A DNA stretch of 7,410 nt from Bifidobacteriaceae bacterium. Lineage in GTDB: Bacteria; Actinomycetota; Actinomycetes; Actinomycetales; WQXJ01. The stretch spans positions 1 to 7,410 of the forward strand of contig JAITKC010000140.1 in assembly GCA_031278665.1 (NCBI GenBank), written 5' to 3'. The position numbers and the translations under genes are program-made. Below are positions 1 through 4,646 of this stretch, in pieces; position 1 is the first letter of the stretch, and every line of letters begins with the position of its first letter. The notes beneath the pieces were generated by a model. The model worked only from the letters and a program-made list of their open reading frames with translations, searched no databases and was not told the origin of the DNA.

Positions 1-723
1 GTCGAGCACGTCGGCGACCACGCAGGTGACGTTGTCCGGGCCGCCGCCGCGCAGAGCCAATTCGATTAGCAGGTCGGCGCAGCGGTCCGGGTCGGCCTCC
101 TCGATCAGCGTGCGCCGCAGCGTCGCCGCCGAAACCACCCCGGACAGCCCGTCCGAGCAGAGCAGCCAGCGGTCGCCCGGCACCGCCTTGCGGACCGAGA
201 TGTCGAGTCCGCCAGACAATTCGACATCGCCCAAGACGCGCAGCAGCAGCGACCGTTGCGGGTGGCGTTCGGCCTGGTCGGGTTCGAGTTTGCCGCTGTC
301 GACCAAATACTGGACAAAGGTGTGGTCGGTGGTGACCTGCTCGAGTTGGCCGTCCCGCAACAAGTAGGCGCGGGAGTCGCCGATGTGGCCAAGAATCAAG
401 CGGTCGCCGGCGCGCAACAAGGTGGTGATGGTGGTGCCCAGTCCGGCCAGCTCCTGGTCCTCTTCGACCCGTTCGAGGAGTTCGTCATGGGCCGCCTCGA
501 CCGCCGCCTCGAGCGCCTCGGCCCCCTGGTCGGACGCCGGCGCCTCCTCGTCGAGCGGGGCCAAGTGGGCGATCGCCACCGAGGAGGCGATGTCGCCGCC
601 GGCGTGACCGCCCATCCCGTCCGCCACCACCAGCAAATGCGGCCCGGCGTAGGCCGAGTCCTGGTTGTTGGCGCGAGTCAGCCCGATGTCGGAGCGCACC
701 GCGTAGCGCAGAGCGATGGTCAC
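1..723 (-). CDS. pstP: PP2C-family Ser/Thr protein phosphatase PstP, C-terminal part off the window
   Basis: Metal-dependent phosphatase that removes phosphate from Ser/Thr kinases such as PknA/PknB and from their substrates; in mycobacteria it is a membrane protein with a cytosolic catalytic domain. The 241 visible residues are essentially the whole catalytic domain: RANNQDS (17-23), the metal-binding DGMGGH (35-40), then LGTT, HIGDSRAYLLRDG, HPQRSLLLR, LLCSDGLSG and GGGPDNVT near the end. They align almost without gaps, from memory, to M. tuberculosis PstP. I chose the GTG at 723 because it lies one base past the fhaB stop, has GGAGG/GAGG upstream inside the end of fhaB, and gives an N-terminus (VTIALRYAVRSDIG) that fits the family. 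No stop is reached at position 1, so the linker, membrane segment and extracellular part (expected for a ~500-residue protein) are not seen. The order fhaA-fhaB-pstP predicts rodA and pbpA next, off the left edge. Identity is firm. Confidence 0.95.
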   Translation of the reverse strand, partial: MTIALRYAVRSDIGLTRANNQDSAYAGPHLLVVADGMGGHAGGDIASSVAIAHLAPLDEEAPASDQGAEALEAAVEAAHDELLERVEEDQELAGLGTTITTLLRAGDRLILGHIGDSRAYLLRDGQLEQVTTDHTFVQYLVDSGKLEPDQAERHPQRSLLLRVLGDVELSGGLDISVRKAVPGDRWLLCSDGLSGVVSAATLRRTLIEEADPDRCADLLIELALRGGGPDNVTCVVADVLD

Positions 724-724
724 G

Positions 725-1276
725 CTACCTCAGCACCTCCAATGTCGTGTTGCCGATCCGGATCGACTGGCCGGCGGTCAGTTCGGTGGGACCCGCAATC
801 CTCTCACGGCCCACAAAAGTGCCGTTGGTCGAGCCCAAGTCTTCCAGCACCCAGCCGCCGCCGCGTGGCACCAGTTGGGCGTGGCGTCCGGACGCGAACT
901 CGTCGTCTAGGACCAGGTTGGCGGTCGACGAGCGGCCGATCACCACCGGCGAGCGGGTCAGCGGCAGAATCGTGCCGCGCAAGTGGCCGGACTTGACGAT
1001 CAGCTTGGTCGGCGCGCCGGCTCTGGGCGCCGGCGGCGCCGGCGCGGCGGCGACCGGGAAGGCCTGGGCGGCGGCCAGCGGGCCGCCGGCCAGTTCGGCT
1101 GGCCGACCGACCCGTTCTAGTCGTCTGGCGCGGGCCCGGCCGCGCGGGGCGGCGTCGCGCCGCCGGATGGTCGTCCCGTAGATGTCGCGCCGCAGAGTCA
1201 ACAGCGCGGCCGCCACGAACACCCACAGAATCAACAGGTATCCGAGTCGGAGCAACGAGACCGACAGCTCTCCCAT
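725..1276 (-). CDS. fhaB: FHA-domain protein FhaB (FipA-like), membrane-anchored
   Basis: Phosphothreonine-binding adaptor that links the PknA/PknB kinases to division and wall synthesis; the mycobacterial homologue FipA contacts FtsZ and FtsQ. The protein has 183 residues. One hydrophobic helix (about 5-28, LLRLGYLLILWVFVAAALL) is followed by RRDIYG, the same arrangement as mycobacterial FhaB. A basic and Ala/Pro-rich linker (about 35-90) follows, then a C-terminal FHA domain (about 91-183). FHA signatures are visible: GR (114-115), SGRH (129-132) and GSTNGT (148-153), which include the residues that hold the phosphothreonine. The linker is longer than in mycobacterial FhaB (about 155 residues in all). 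The start is ATG with a weak AAGG 8-11 nt upstream. It lies 25 bp after fhaA and 1 bp before pstP, so the three are very likely one transcript, and the near-overlap with the pstP GTG suggests translational coupling. Confidence 0.95.
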   Translation of the reverse strand: MGELSVSLLRLGYLLILWVFVAAALLTLRRDIYGTTIRRRDAAPRGRARARRLERVGRPAELAGGPLAAAQAFPVAAAPAPPAPRAGAPTKLIVKSGHLRGTILPLTRSPVVIGRSSTANLVLDDEFASGRHAQLVPRGGGWVLEDLGSTNGTFVGRERIAGPTELTAGQSIRIGNTTLEVLR

Positions 1277-1301
1277 AGCTCAACCTTAGTTGGGGCGGGC
1301 G

Positions 1302-2021
1302 TCAGTTCTCTGTATCAAAACCCAGGTCGGTTGACTCGCCCGTCCAGAACACCACCTGGGTGCGGCCGACGGTGAGCGTGTTGCCGTCGACTAGGAGGGC
1401 GTTGGTGATCCGGTGGCCTTCGACAAAAGTGCCGTTAGTCGATCCCAGATCGGTCGCGACCGGTCCGTCCGGGGTCAGCCGGATCTCGACGTGGCGCCGC
1501 GAAACACCGGTGTCCTCGACGATTATGTCGGCGTCCGATCCGCGTCCGATCACCGTCACCGGCCCGGTCAGCAGATAGCGTTGGCCGTCGATGTCGATGA
1601 TCGGGTGGCGCGACGTGGCCGAGGCCGGGCCGGCCGGCGCCACCGCGCCGCGAACCGTCTCCGAACGGACGTGGAAGACGCCGACCTCCAGGTCGGGGTC
1701 TTCCTCGAAAGTGACTGAGACTGGGCCGACGAAGGCGTAGCGCTGCGAGGCCGCGTGCAGGGCGACCCCCTCCTGGAGCTCCTCGCCCATCGCCTCGGCG
1801 CCCCAATCCAGAATGCGGTCGAAGTCCTGGGGTGACAGTTCGATGACGAACTCATTCGGCACCACCGCCCGGCCGCGGGCCAGCACCGCCGCTTTGTCGT
1901 CCAACTCGCGCCGGAGCGCGGAAGCCAGGTCCACTGGTTTCACCTCACTACGTGATGCTTTGGCGAAGGCGCCACTGACTGCGCGCTCGACGCCTTTTTC
2001 AAACCGGTCGAGGAATGCCAT
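1302..2021 (-). CDS. fhaA: FHA-domain protein FhaA (DUF3662 + FHA), short-linker form
   Basis: Cytosolic adaptor that reads threonine phosphorylation by PknB-type kinases; in mycobacteria its FHA domain binds the phosphorylated pseudokinase tail of the lipid II flippase MviN/MurJ and so tunes peptidoglycan synthesis. The protein has 239 residues. The N-terminal DUF3662 domain (about 1-122) opens with MAFLDRFEKGVERAV and has the typical RSEVKPVDLASALRRE and VPNEFVIELSPQDF. A linker of only about 20 residues, rich in Ala and Pro, leads to the FHA domain (about 139-227), with GR (159-160), SRRH (174-177) and GSTNGTFV (193-200). M. tuberculosis FhaA is about 527 residues because of a long disordered linker; here the linker is almost absent. 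Both domains look intact, so this is a natural short form. It is the first gene of the minus-strand operon, with a strong ribosome-binding site (2029-2035). Confidence 0.95.
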   Translation of the reverse strand: MAFLDRFEKGVERAVSGAFAKASRSEVKPVDLASALRRELDDKAAVLARGRAVVPNEFVIELSPQDFDRILDWGAEAMGEELQEGVALHAASQRYAFVGPVSVTFEEDPDLEVGVFHVRSETVRGAVAPAGPASATSRHPIIDIDGQRYLLTGPVTVIGRGSDADIIVEDTGVSRRHVEIRLTPDGPVATDLGSTNGTFVEGHRITNALLVDGNTLTVGRTQVVFWTGESTDLGFDTEN

Positions 2022-2028
2022 GTGCTAT

Positions 2029-2035
2029 CCCTCCC
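2029..2035 (-). promoter_or_regulatory. Ribosome-binding site of fhaA
   Basis: GGGAGGG on the minus strand, 7 nt upstream of the ATG at 2021. It is a near-perfect anti-Shine-Dalgarno match and fixes the fhaA start, which also begins the conserved MAFLDRFEKG N-terminus. Confidence 0.8.
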
Positions 2036-2151
2036 CACTGCACGAACTTAGCCAATGGTAACGACTTCCCGCCCGGACGGACATAGGTCCGAGGCTCGGG
2101 CCGTCTGCCGATTCCCTCTCAATCCCAATTCATGCTAGCCTCATCCCTTGC
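2036..2151. promoter_or_regulatory. Divergent promoter region between the fhaA operon and tRNA-Leu
   Basis: About 116 bp from which the fhaA operon (leftward) and the tRNA gene (rightward) must both be transcribed. On the plus strand, TGCTAGCCT (2133-2141) could serve as an extended -10 element, placing initiation a few bases before the tRNA at 2152, but I see no convincing -35. On the minus strand, TAAGTT upstream of the fhaA RBS could be a -10 element, also without a clear -35. A short inverted repeat CGGAC-ATAG-GTCCG lies at 2078-2091 and could be an operator or chance. The existence of promoters here is inferred from gene order; the exact elements are guesses. Confidence 0.35.
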
Positions 2152-2235
2152 GCGCGAGTGGCGGAATTGGCAGACGCGCACGGTTCAGGTCCGTGTGCCC
2201 GCAAGGGCATGGGGGTTCAAGTCCCCCCTCGCGCA
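2152..2235 (+). tRNA. tRNA-Leu (anticodon CAG)
   Basis: An 84-nt class II tRNA that reads CUG, the dominant leucine codon in high-GC genomes. The acceptor stem GCGCGAG (2152-2158) pairs with CTCGCGC (2228-2234), and A2235 is the discriminator base. The anticodon stem CACGG (2179-2183) pairs with CCGTG (2191-2195), and the loop TTCAGGT carries CAG at 2186-2188. The long variable arm (2196-2210) folds on GCCC/GGGC. The T-arm GGGGG-TTCAAGT-CCCCC spans 2211-2227. CCA is not encoded; the next bases are CTC. A tRNA-Leu gene at the head of the fhaA operon is also found in M. tuberculosis (leuT), from memory, which supports conserved synteny up to here. Confidence 0.97.
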
Positions 2236-2260
2236 CTCCTGACCCTCCCGCGCGGCGCCC

Positions 2261-2431
2261 TCAGTCTCTTCGCCTCCTCGCCTCCTCGGCTTCTCGCCGC
2301 TCGGCCAGCCGCAACCCGTTGCGGATGACTTCGCTGGCGTTGCGGTAGCGCCCGGAGCGGACCAACGACCCCACCAGCGCGCTTTGGCGGTCGCTCGAGA
2401 CGGCGTTCCGGCTGCGCCGGCGGGGTAGCAT
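2261..2431 (-). pseudogene. ParD-like ribbon-helix-helix antitoxin, truncated orphan
   Basis: A 56-residue reading frame not previously obvious because of its size. The centre matches the ParD antitoxin family: DRQSALVGSLV (14-24), then SGRYRNASEVIRNGLRLAE (26-44), the typical SGRYxxASEVVRxGLRLLE of the second half of the ribbon-helix-helix fold. ParD represses its own operon and neutralises the ribosome-independent toxin ParE. The start ATG at 2431 has GAAGGG 7 nt upstream. Family members are usually about 75-90 residues; here the toxin-binding C-terminal tail is replaced by Arg-rich residues and a stop. No ParE gene follows: only 25 bp separate the stop from the tRNA 3' end. An 8-bp tandem repeat (2271-2286) lies just before the early stop and appears to shift the frame. 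The RHH call rests on motif recognition by eye. The gene could still make a functional DNA-binding peptide, but a decayed antitoxin is the simpler reading. Confidence 0.68.
2271..2286. repeat. 8-bp tandem duplication inside the ParD-like gene
   Basis: Two perfect adjacent copies of CGCCTCCT (2271-2278 and 2279-2286), followed by CG. They lie in the 3' end of the minus-strand ParD-like frame. Removing one copy would put codons Glu-Glu-Ala-Lys-Arg-Leu-Arg-Ala in frame after EREAEE-type residues, as in a normal ParD tail. The repeat is visible directly; its role as the frameshift cause is inferred. Confidence 0.7.
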
Positions 2432-2484
2432 GGGGGAGCCCTTCGACAGAGTGGCTCTTGACGTTACCTTCCTGTTCGCGGAGC

Positions 2485-2488
2485 GGAG
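2485..2488 (+). promoter_or_regulatory. Ribosome-binding site that sets the lipoprotein start
   Basis: GGAG 8 nt upstream of the GTG at 2497, within GGAGCGGAG. It favours the GTG over an in-frame TTG at 2458, which would add 13 residues and spoil the signal peptide. Confidence 0.65.
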
Positions 2489-2496
2489 TTATCAGC

Positions 2497-3024
2497 GTGA
2501 GACTGACTGCATTCGCCGCCGTCCGGGACATCGGGGCGGGGTTCGTGGCGTGGGCGATGCTGGTTGCCGGCTGTTCGCCGTCGCCGCCGCCCGGGCTGGA
2601 GAACGCCGAGCGGCTGGACTTCGAGGTGGTGACGACGGCCGTCTACCCTCACACCGAGGTCGACTCCGCGAAGACCGCCCAAGTGATCCGCGACGACGCG
2701 GAACTGGCCGCGCGGCTGGGCCGGTCCGGGGTCAGCTCAATCGACGGCGCGGCGACGGGAGCGCAGGCGCTGGGCGACCCGCCGCGAATTCCCGAAGGCC
2801 AAACGGCGGTGTGGTTTTACGCGGGCGACATGAATAACGGGTGCTATGAGTACTCGGTCACGGGAGTCTACGTCGTCGACGCCGGATGGGTTTTGGCGGT
2901 CGATATCTACCTGCCGCGATGGGCCCGCGACGCCGTCTGCACGCAAGCGCTGGTGCCGGCCGCCGGCGTGGTCCTGGTCCGGGCCGACCCGCCCGAGACC
3001 GTCACAGTAGTCGTCACTCAGTGA
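2497..3024 (+). CDS. Predicted secreted lipoprotein, function unknown (possibly PrcB-C-like fold)
   Basis: 175 residues. The N-terminus reads VRLTAFAAVR, then a hydrophobic stretch (12-25, IGAGFVAWAMLVAG) and a lipobox VAGC with the lipidated cysteine at 26. SPSPPPG follows, a typical flexible tether on the outer face of the membrane. The mature part is soluble. Its second half (about 101-175) has the pattern AVWFYAGDMNNGCYEYSVTGV, then LAVDIYLP, then CTQALVPAAGVVLVR. This spacing faintly resembles the PrcB C-terminal domain family, where a GGY motif is followed by beta-strands and a TQAL...P segment; that is a weak inference. Cys116 and Cys148 could form a disulfide outside the cell. It is divergent from the ParD-like remnant (65 bp between starts) and has no obvious partner. 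I do not know its function. A 6-bp-stem hairpin just downstream may end its transcript. Confidence 0.75.
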   Translation: MRLTAFAAVRDIGAGFVAWAMLVAGCSPSPPPGLENAERLDFEVVTTAVYPHTEVDSAKTAQVIRDDAELAARLGRSGVSSIDGAATGAQALGDPPRIPEGQTAVWFYAGDMNNGCYEYSVTGVYVVDAGWVLAVDIYLPRWARDAVCTQALVPAAGVVLVRADPPETVTVVVTQ

Positions 3025-3038
3025 CCGCCATCGCCCCG

Positions 3039-3056
3039 CCCGCTCGTCCCAGCGGG
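3039..3056 (+). terminator. Possible terminator hairpin after the lipoprotein gene
   Basis: CCCGCT (3039-3044) pairs with AGCGGG (3051-3056) across a 6-base loop, starting 14 bp after the stop. Only a short CTTTC follows rather than a T-run. Actinobacterial terminators often lack a U-tail, so this is plausible but weak. Confidence 0.35.
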
Positions 3057-3106
3057 TCGCGCTTTCGAGATTCGCGGCAGGACTTTGGCCCTAATCGAAG
3101 GGCGAG

Positions 3107-3268
3107 TTATCCCCAACTTTTTGCACAGGCTGGAGTTTGCCCAGCGCAGCCCTGTGAATAAACCGCCCCTGCCTGTGCATAAACCTGGAGAAAGACCTCC
3201 AATAGGGCCGTGACCAGCGGAAACACACGCAAAACCGGGCATTTGACAAGACGGCTTCCTGTGGATAA
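3107..3268. other. DnaA-box cluster (candidate oriC or DnaA-binding locus)
   Basis: Five DnaA-box-like 9-mers. On the plus strand: TTATCCCCA (3107-3115, one mismatch) and TTTTGCACA (3119-3127, one mismatch). On the minus strand: TTATTCACA (3153-3161), TTATGCACA (3174-3182) and TTATCCACA (3260-3268), all perfect to TTATNCACA. The three perfect boxes share the longer form CCTGTGNATAAA, and TTTTGCACAGG fits it too. The first pair points toward the second pair. Centres are 12 bp apart in the first pair and 21 bp apart in the second, close to one and two helical turns, as expected for cooperative DnaA binding. TGCACAGGC (3122-3130) and GCCTGTGCA (3171-3179) form a perfect inverted repeat. Replication origins, DnaA-titration sites and DnaA-regulated promoters all look like this. 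No dnaA or dnaN lies in the window, so the role is open. Confidence 0.6.
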
Positions 3269-3322
3269 AAGGGGGTGCGGCGGTCGCGGGAGGATGGCGG
3301 CCAGGCGCCTTCTGGGCGAGGC

Positions 3323-3350
3323 CGCTGGCGCTGGCCCGCCCGCGCCAGCG
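3323..3350 (-). terminator. Strong hairpin downstream of the hydrolase gene, likely terminator
   Basis: CGCTGGCGC (3323-3331) and GCGCCAGCG (3342-3350) form a perfect 9-bp GC-rich stem with a 10-base loop. It begins 71 bp beyond the stop of the leftward hydrolase gene. There is no U-tract after it. It would also stop rightward transcription, insulating the DnaA-box region from the hydrolase gene. Confidence 0.45.
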
Positions 3351-3421
3351 CGAAATCGTTCCGCCGCCGCCGATGAACAGCGCGCTGCCCTCCACGGCTT
3401 GGCCTCCAATCGGCGTCGGAT

Positions 3422-4399
3422 TCAATTGAGCATATTCGCCGCGGCCGCCTCGACGACGGCCGGGTCGATCAGAATGCGGTGGTGGCCCAGGCCCTCGGTG
3501 GTCACCAGCCTGGCGCCCGGCCAACAGGCGGCGATGTCCCGGGCGACGTGGTACGGCGACTCCTTGTCCGCGGCGTCGTGAATCACCAGCGCGTCCGGCA
3601 GCGATCCGGTGGCGCCCATGTCGGCGATGTCGAAATCGGCCAGTTTGCCGTGCGCCCGCTTTTCCATCTCCTCGGTCAGCATCCGCTCGGCCCGCTTGCC
3701 GAAGCCGAGTTTGCGGGCAAAGGCCCGGGCCACTTCGCGCATGTCCGGGCTCGGGGAGACCAGTGTCAGTTTTTCGAAGGAAAGATTGCCGAGCAGGTGG
3801 GACCGGCAGGCGGCGGCGCAGCCGAGCGAGTGGGCGATCACGCCAAAGGGTTGCCCGATGCCGCGCGCCACCGCTTCGAGCGACCGCATCAGTTCGCCGC
3901 CGCTGGAGTGGGAGGCGCCATGTTCGCCCGGCCCGGAGTCGCCATGCGACAGCGCGTCGAAGGCGACCACCCTGAAGCCGTCCCGCGTCAGCGGGGCCAC
4001 GAAGGCGGCCACTTGGCCGCGCCAACCGCCCCAGCCGTGGACCAGCAGAACTGTCTTCGCCTCGGGGCGGGCGGCATCGGCGGCTGGTTGAGCGGCATCG
4101 GCGGCCGGGCGGGCGGCATCGGCGGCGGGCGACGAGCGCGGCTCCCAGGTCTCGACCGCCAAGTCGGAGCCGTGGGGACCGGCCAGGCGGGTGACGCGGC
4201 CGGTCCACGGGCGGTTGTCCTTGCGGCGGCCGGAATTGTTGGGGAGTTTGCACCACAGAGCGGCGGCGGCCTTGGCGGCCAGGCGGGGGGTGACCAATCC
4301 GCCGCCGACAAAGCCGAGCCAACCGATCGCCTGGACGAAGCGCTTGCGCAAAGGCGGTTTGCGCCGAGGAATATTAGTCGGCAAGTCGATGCGGCTCAT
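3422..4399 (-). CDS. Alpha/beta-fold hydrolase, substrate unknown
   Basis: 325 residues. Serine-hydrolase features in order: LLVHGWGGWRGQ (118-128), whose HGW contributes to the oxyanion hole; VVAFDALSHGDS (144-155), the usual AFDxxGHG strand; the nucleophile elbow IAHSLGCAA (188-196) with Ser191; VIHDAADKESPY (272-283), where Asp278 is the likely acid; and GLGHHRIL (303-310), where His306 is the likely base. The complete triad argues for an active enzyme, but esterase, thioesterase or lipase cannot be told apart. The N-terminus is basic (RRKPPLRKR) and then hydrophobic (about 21-50), so it may sit at the membrane. Residues 92-112 are three copies of a 7-residue Ala/Pro repeat. I chose ATG 4399 because GAGG lies just upstream and homology begins only after it; a longer in-frame extension to 4684 would overlap the GH65 start antisense. 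The gene is divergent from GH65, 247 bp apart. Confidence 0.82.
   Translation of the reverse strand: MSRIDLPTNIPRRKPPLRKRFVQAIGWLGFVGGGLVTPRLAAKAAAALWCKLPNNSGRRKDNRPWTGRVTRLAGPHGSDLAVETWEPRSSPAADAARPAADAAQPAADAARPEAKTVLLVHGWGGWRGQVAAFVAPLTRDGFRVVAFDALSHGDSGPGEHGASHSSGGELMRSLEAVARGIGQPFGVIAHSLGCAAACRSHLLGNLSFEKLTLVSPSPDMREVARAFARKLGFGKRAERMLTEEMEKRAHGKLADFDIADMGATGSLPDALVIHDAADKESPYHVARDIAACWPGARLVTTEGLGHHRILIDPAVVEAAAANMLN
4064..4126 (-). repeat. Three 21-bp in-frame tandem repeats in the hydrolase gene
   Basis: Three imperfect 21-bp units encode AADAARP, AADAAQP and AADAARP (hydrolase residues 92-112), just before the HGW strand. On the plus strand each unit contains GCGGCATCGGCGGC. Such Ala/Pro units form a flexible surface linker, and the copy number may vary between strains by slippage without shifting the frame. 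Confidence 0.85.
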
Positions 4400-4646
4400 T
4401 CGCCTCAGACTATCTCGCCCGGGCGGGCGGGGCGTTTGCGGGCGGCGACAACAATGCCGGCCGGACGTTATCTTTTCGGGGCCTAATCGACGCCCGCCGT
4501 CCGGATCGCGACCCGGCCCGGGCCGTTTGGCAGCCCTGGGGCCGCCGGGCGCGTATAGGGTCCCGGTGTGTGGCAAGCTGGCGGTGCCGCCCGGCCTGGG
4601 CGGCCCGACGGCGAAGTACAAATTGGCGCCCAAGGAGGGACCGGCC
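4400..4646. promoter_or_regulatory. Divergent promoter region of the hydrolase and GH65 genes
   Basis: Noncoding 247 bp between two divergent starts. On the plus strand TATAGG (4554-4559) could be a -10 element for GH65; the nearest -35-like TTGGCA (4527-4532) is 21 bp away, longer than the ideal 17. The AT-richer stretch around 4468-4490 (GTTATCTTTTCG, CCTAATCG) could hold promoter elements for either gene. No clear operator palindrome is seen, and no sugar-responsive regulator gene is nearby. Promoter location is inferred. Confidence 0.35.
4633..4638 (+). promoter_or_regulatory. Ribosome-binding site of the GH65 gene
   Basis: AGGAGG 8 nt upstream of ATG 4647. It decides the start against the much longer in-frame extension to 4191, whose translation is low-complexity and runs antisense through the hydrolase gene. 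Confidence 0.88.

Larger units (their letters stand above)
3025..3421. other. 397-bp intergenic region between two convergent genes
   Basis: No convincing gene on either strand: the open frames here lack ribosome-binding sites and resemble no family. The left part has a weak terminator hairpin (3039-3056). The middle (3107-3268) has the DnaA-box cluster in locally less GC-rich sequence. The right part has a strong hairpin (3323-3350) that could end the hydrolase transcript. At this length it is unusually large for a convergent gene pair, which normally needs only terminators, so the DnaA boxes are likely its reason to exist. Confidence 0.7.

Noticed and set aside
256..996. Plus-strand frame of 246 codons opposite pstP/fhaB
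   Set aside because: High-GC antisense shadow of two clearly conserved genes; no RBS and no recognisable domain.
2458..2463. TTGACG as a -35 promoter element, and TTG 2458 as a start for the lipoprotein
   Set aside because: No -10 element lies 16-18 bp downstream, and the TTG lacks an RBS and would spoil the signal peptide compared with GTG 2497.
2217..2531. Minus-strand frame of 104 codons overlapping the tRNA-Leu 3' end and the lipoprotein start
   Set aside because: It has no RBS-supported start and crosses a tRNA gene. Only a few codons after the 8-bp repeat look like a displaced ParD tail, which I treat as part of the frameshift finding.
3018..4322. Long minus-strand open frame of 434 codons
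   Set aside because: It is a different frame across the real hydrolase gene plus the intergenic region, Arg-rich, crosses the DnaA boxes and matches no family.
4191..4646. In-frame upstream extension of the GH65 gene (would give 983 residues)
   Set aside because: The extra residues are low-complexity Arg/Pro/Gly, antisense to the hydrolase gene, and a strong AGGAGG lies 8 nt before ATG 4647, where family homology begins.
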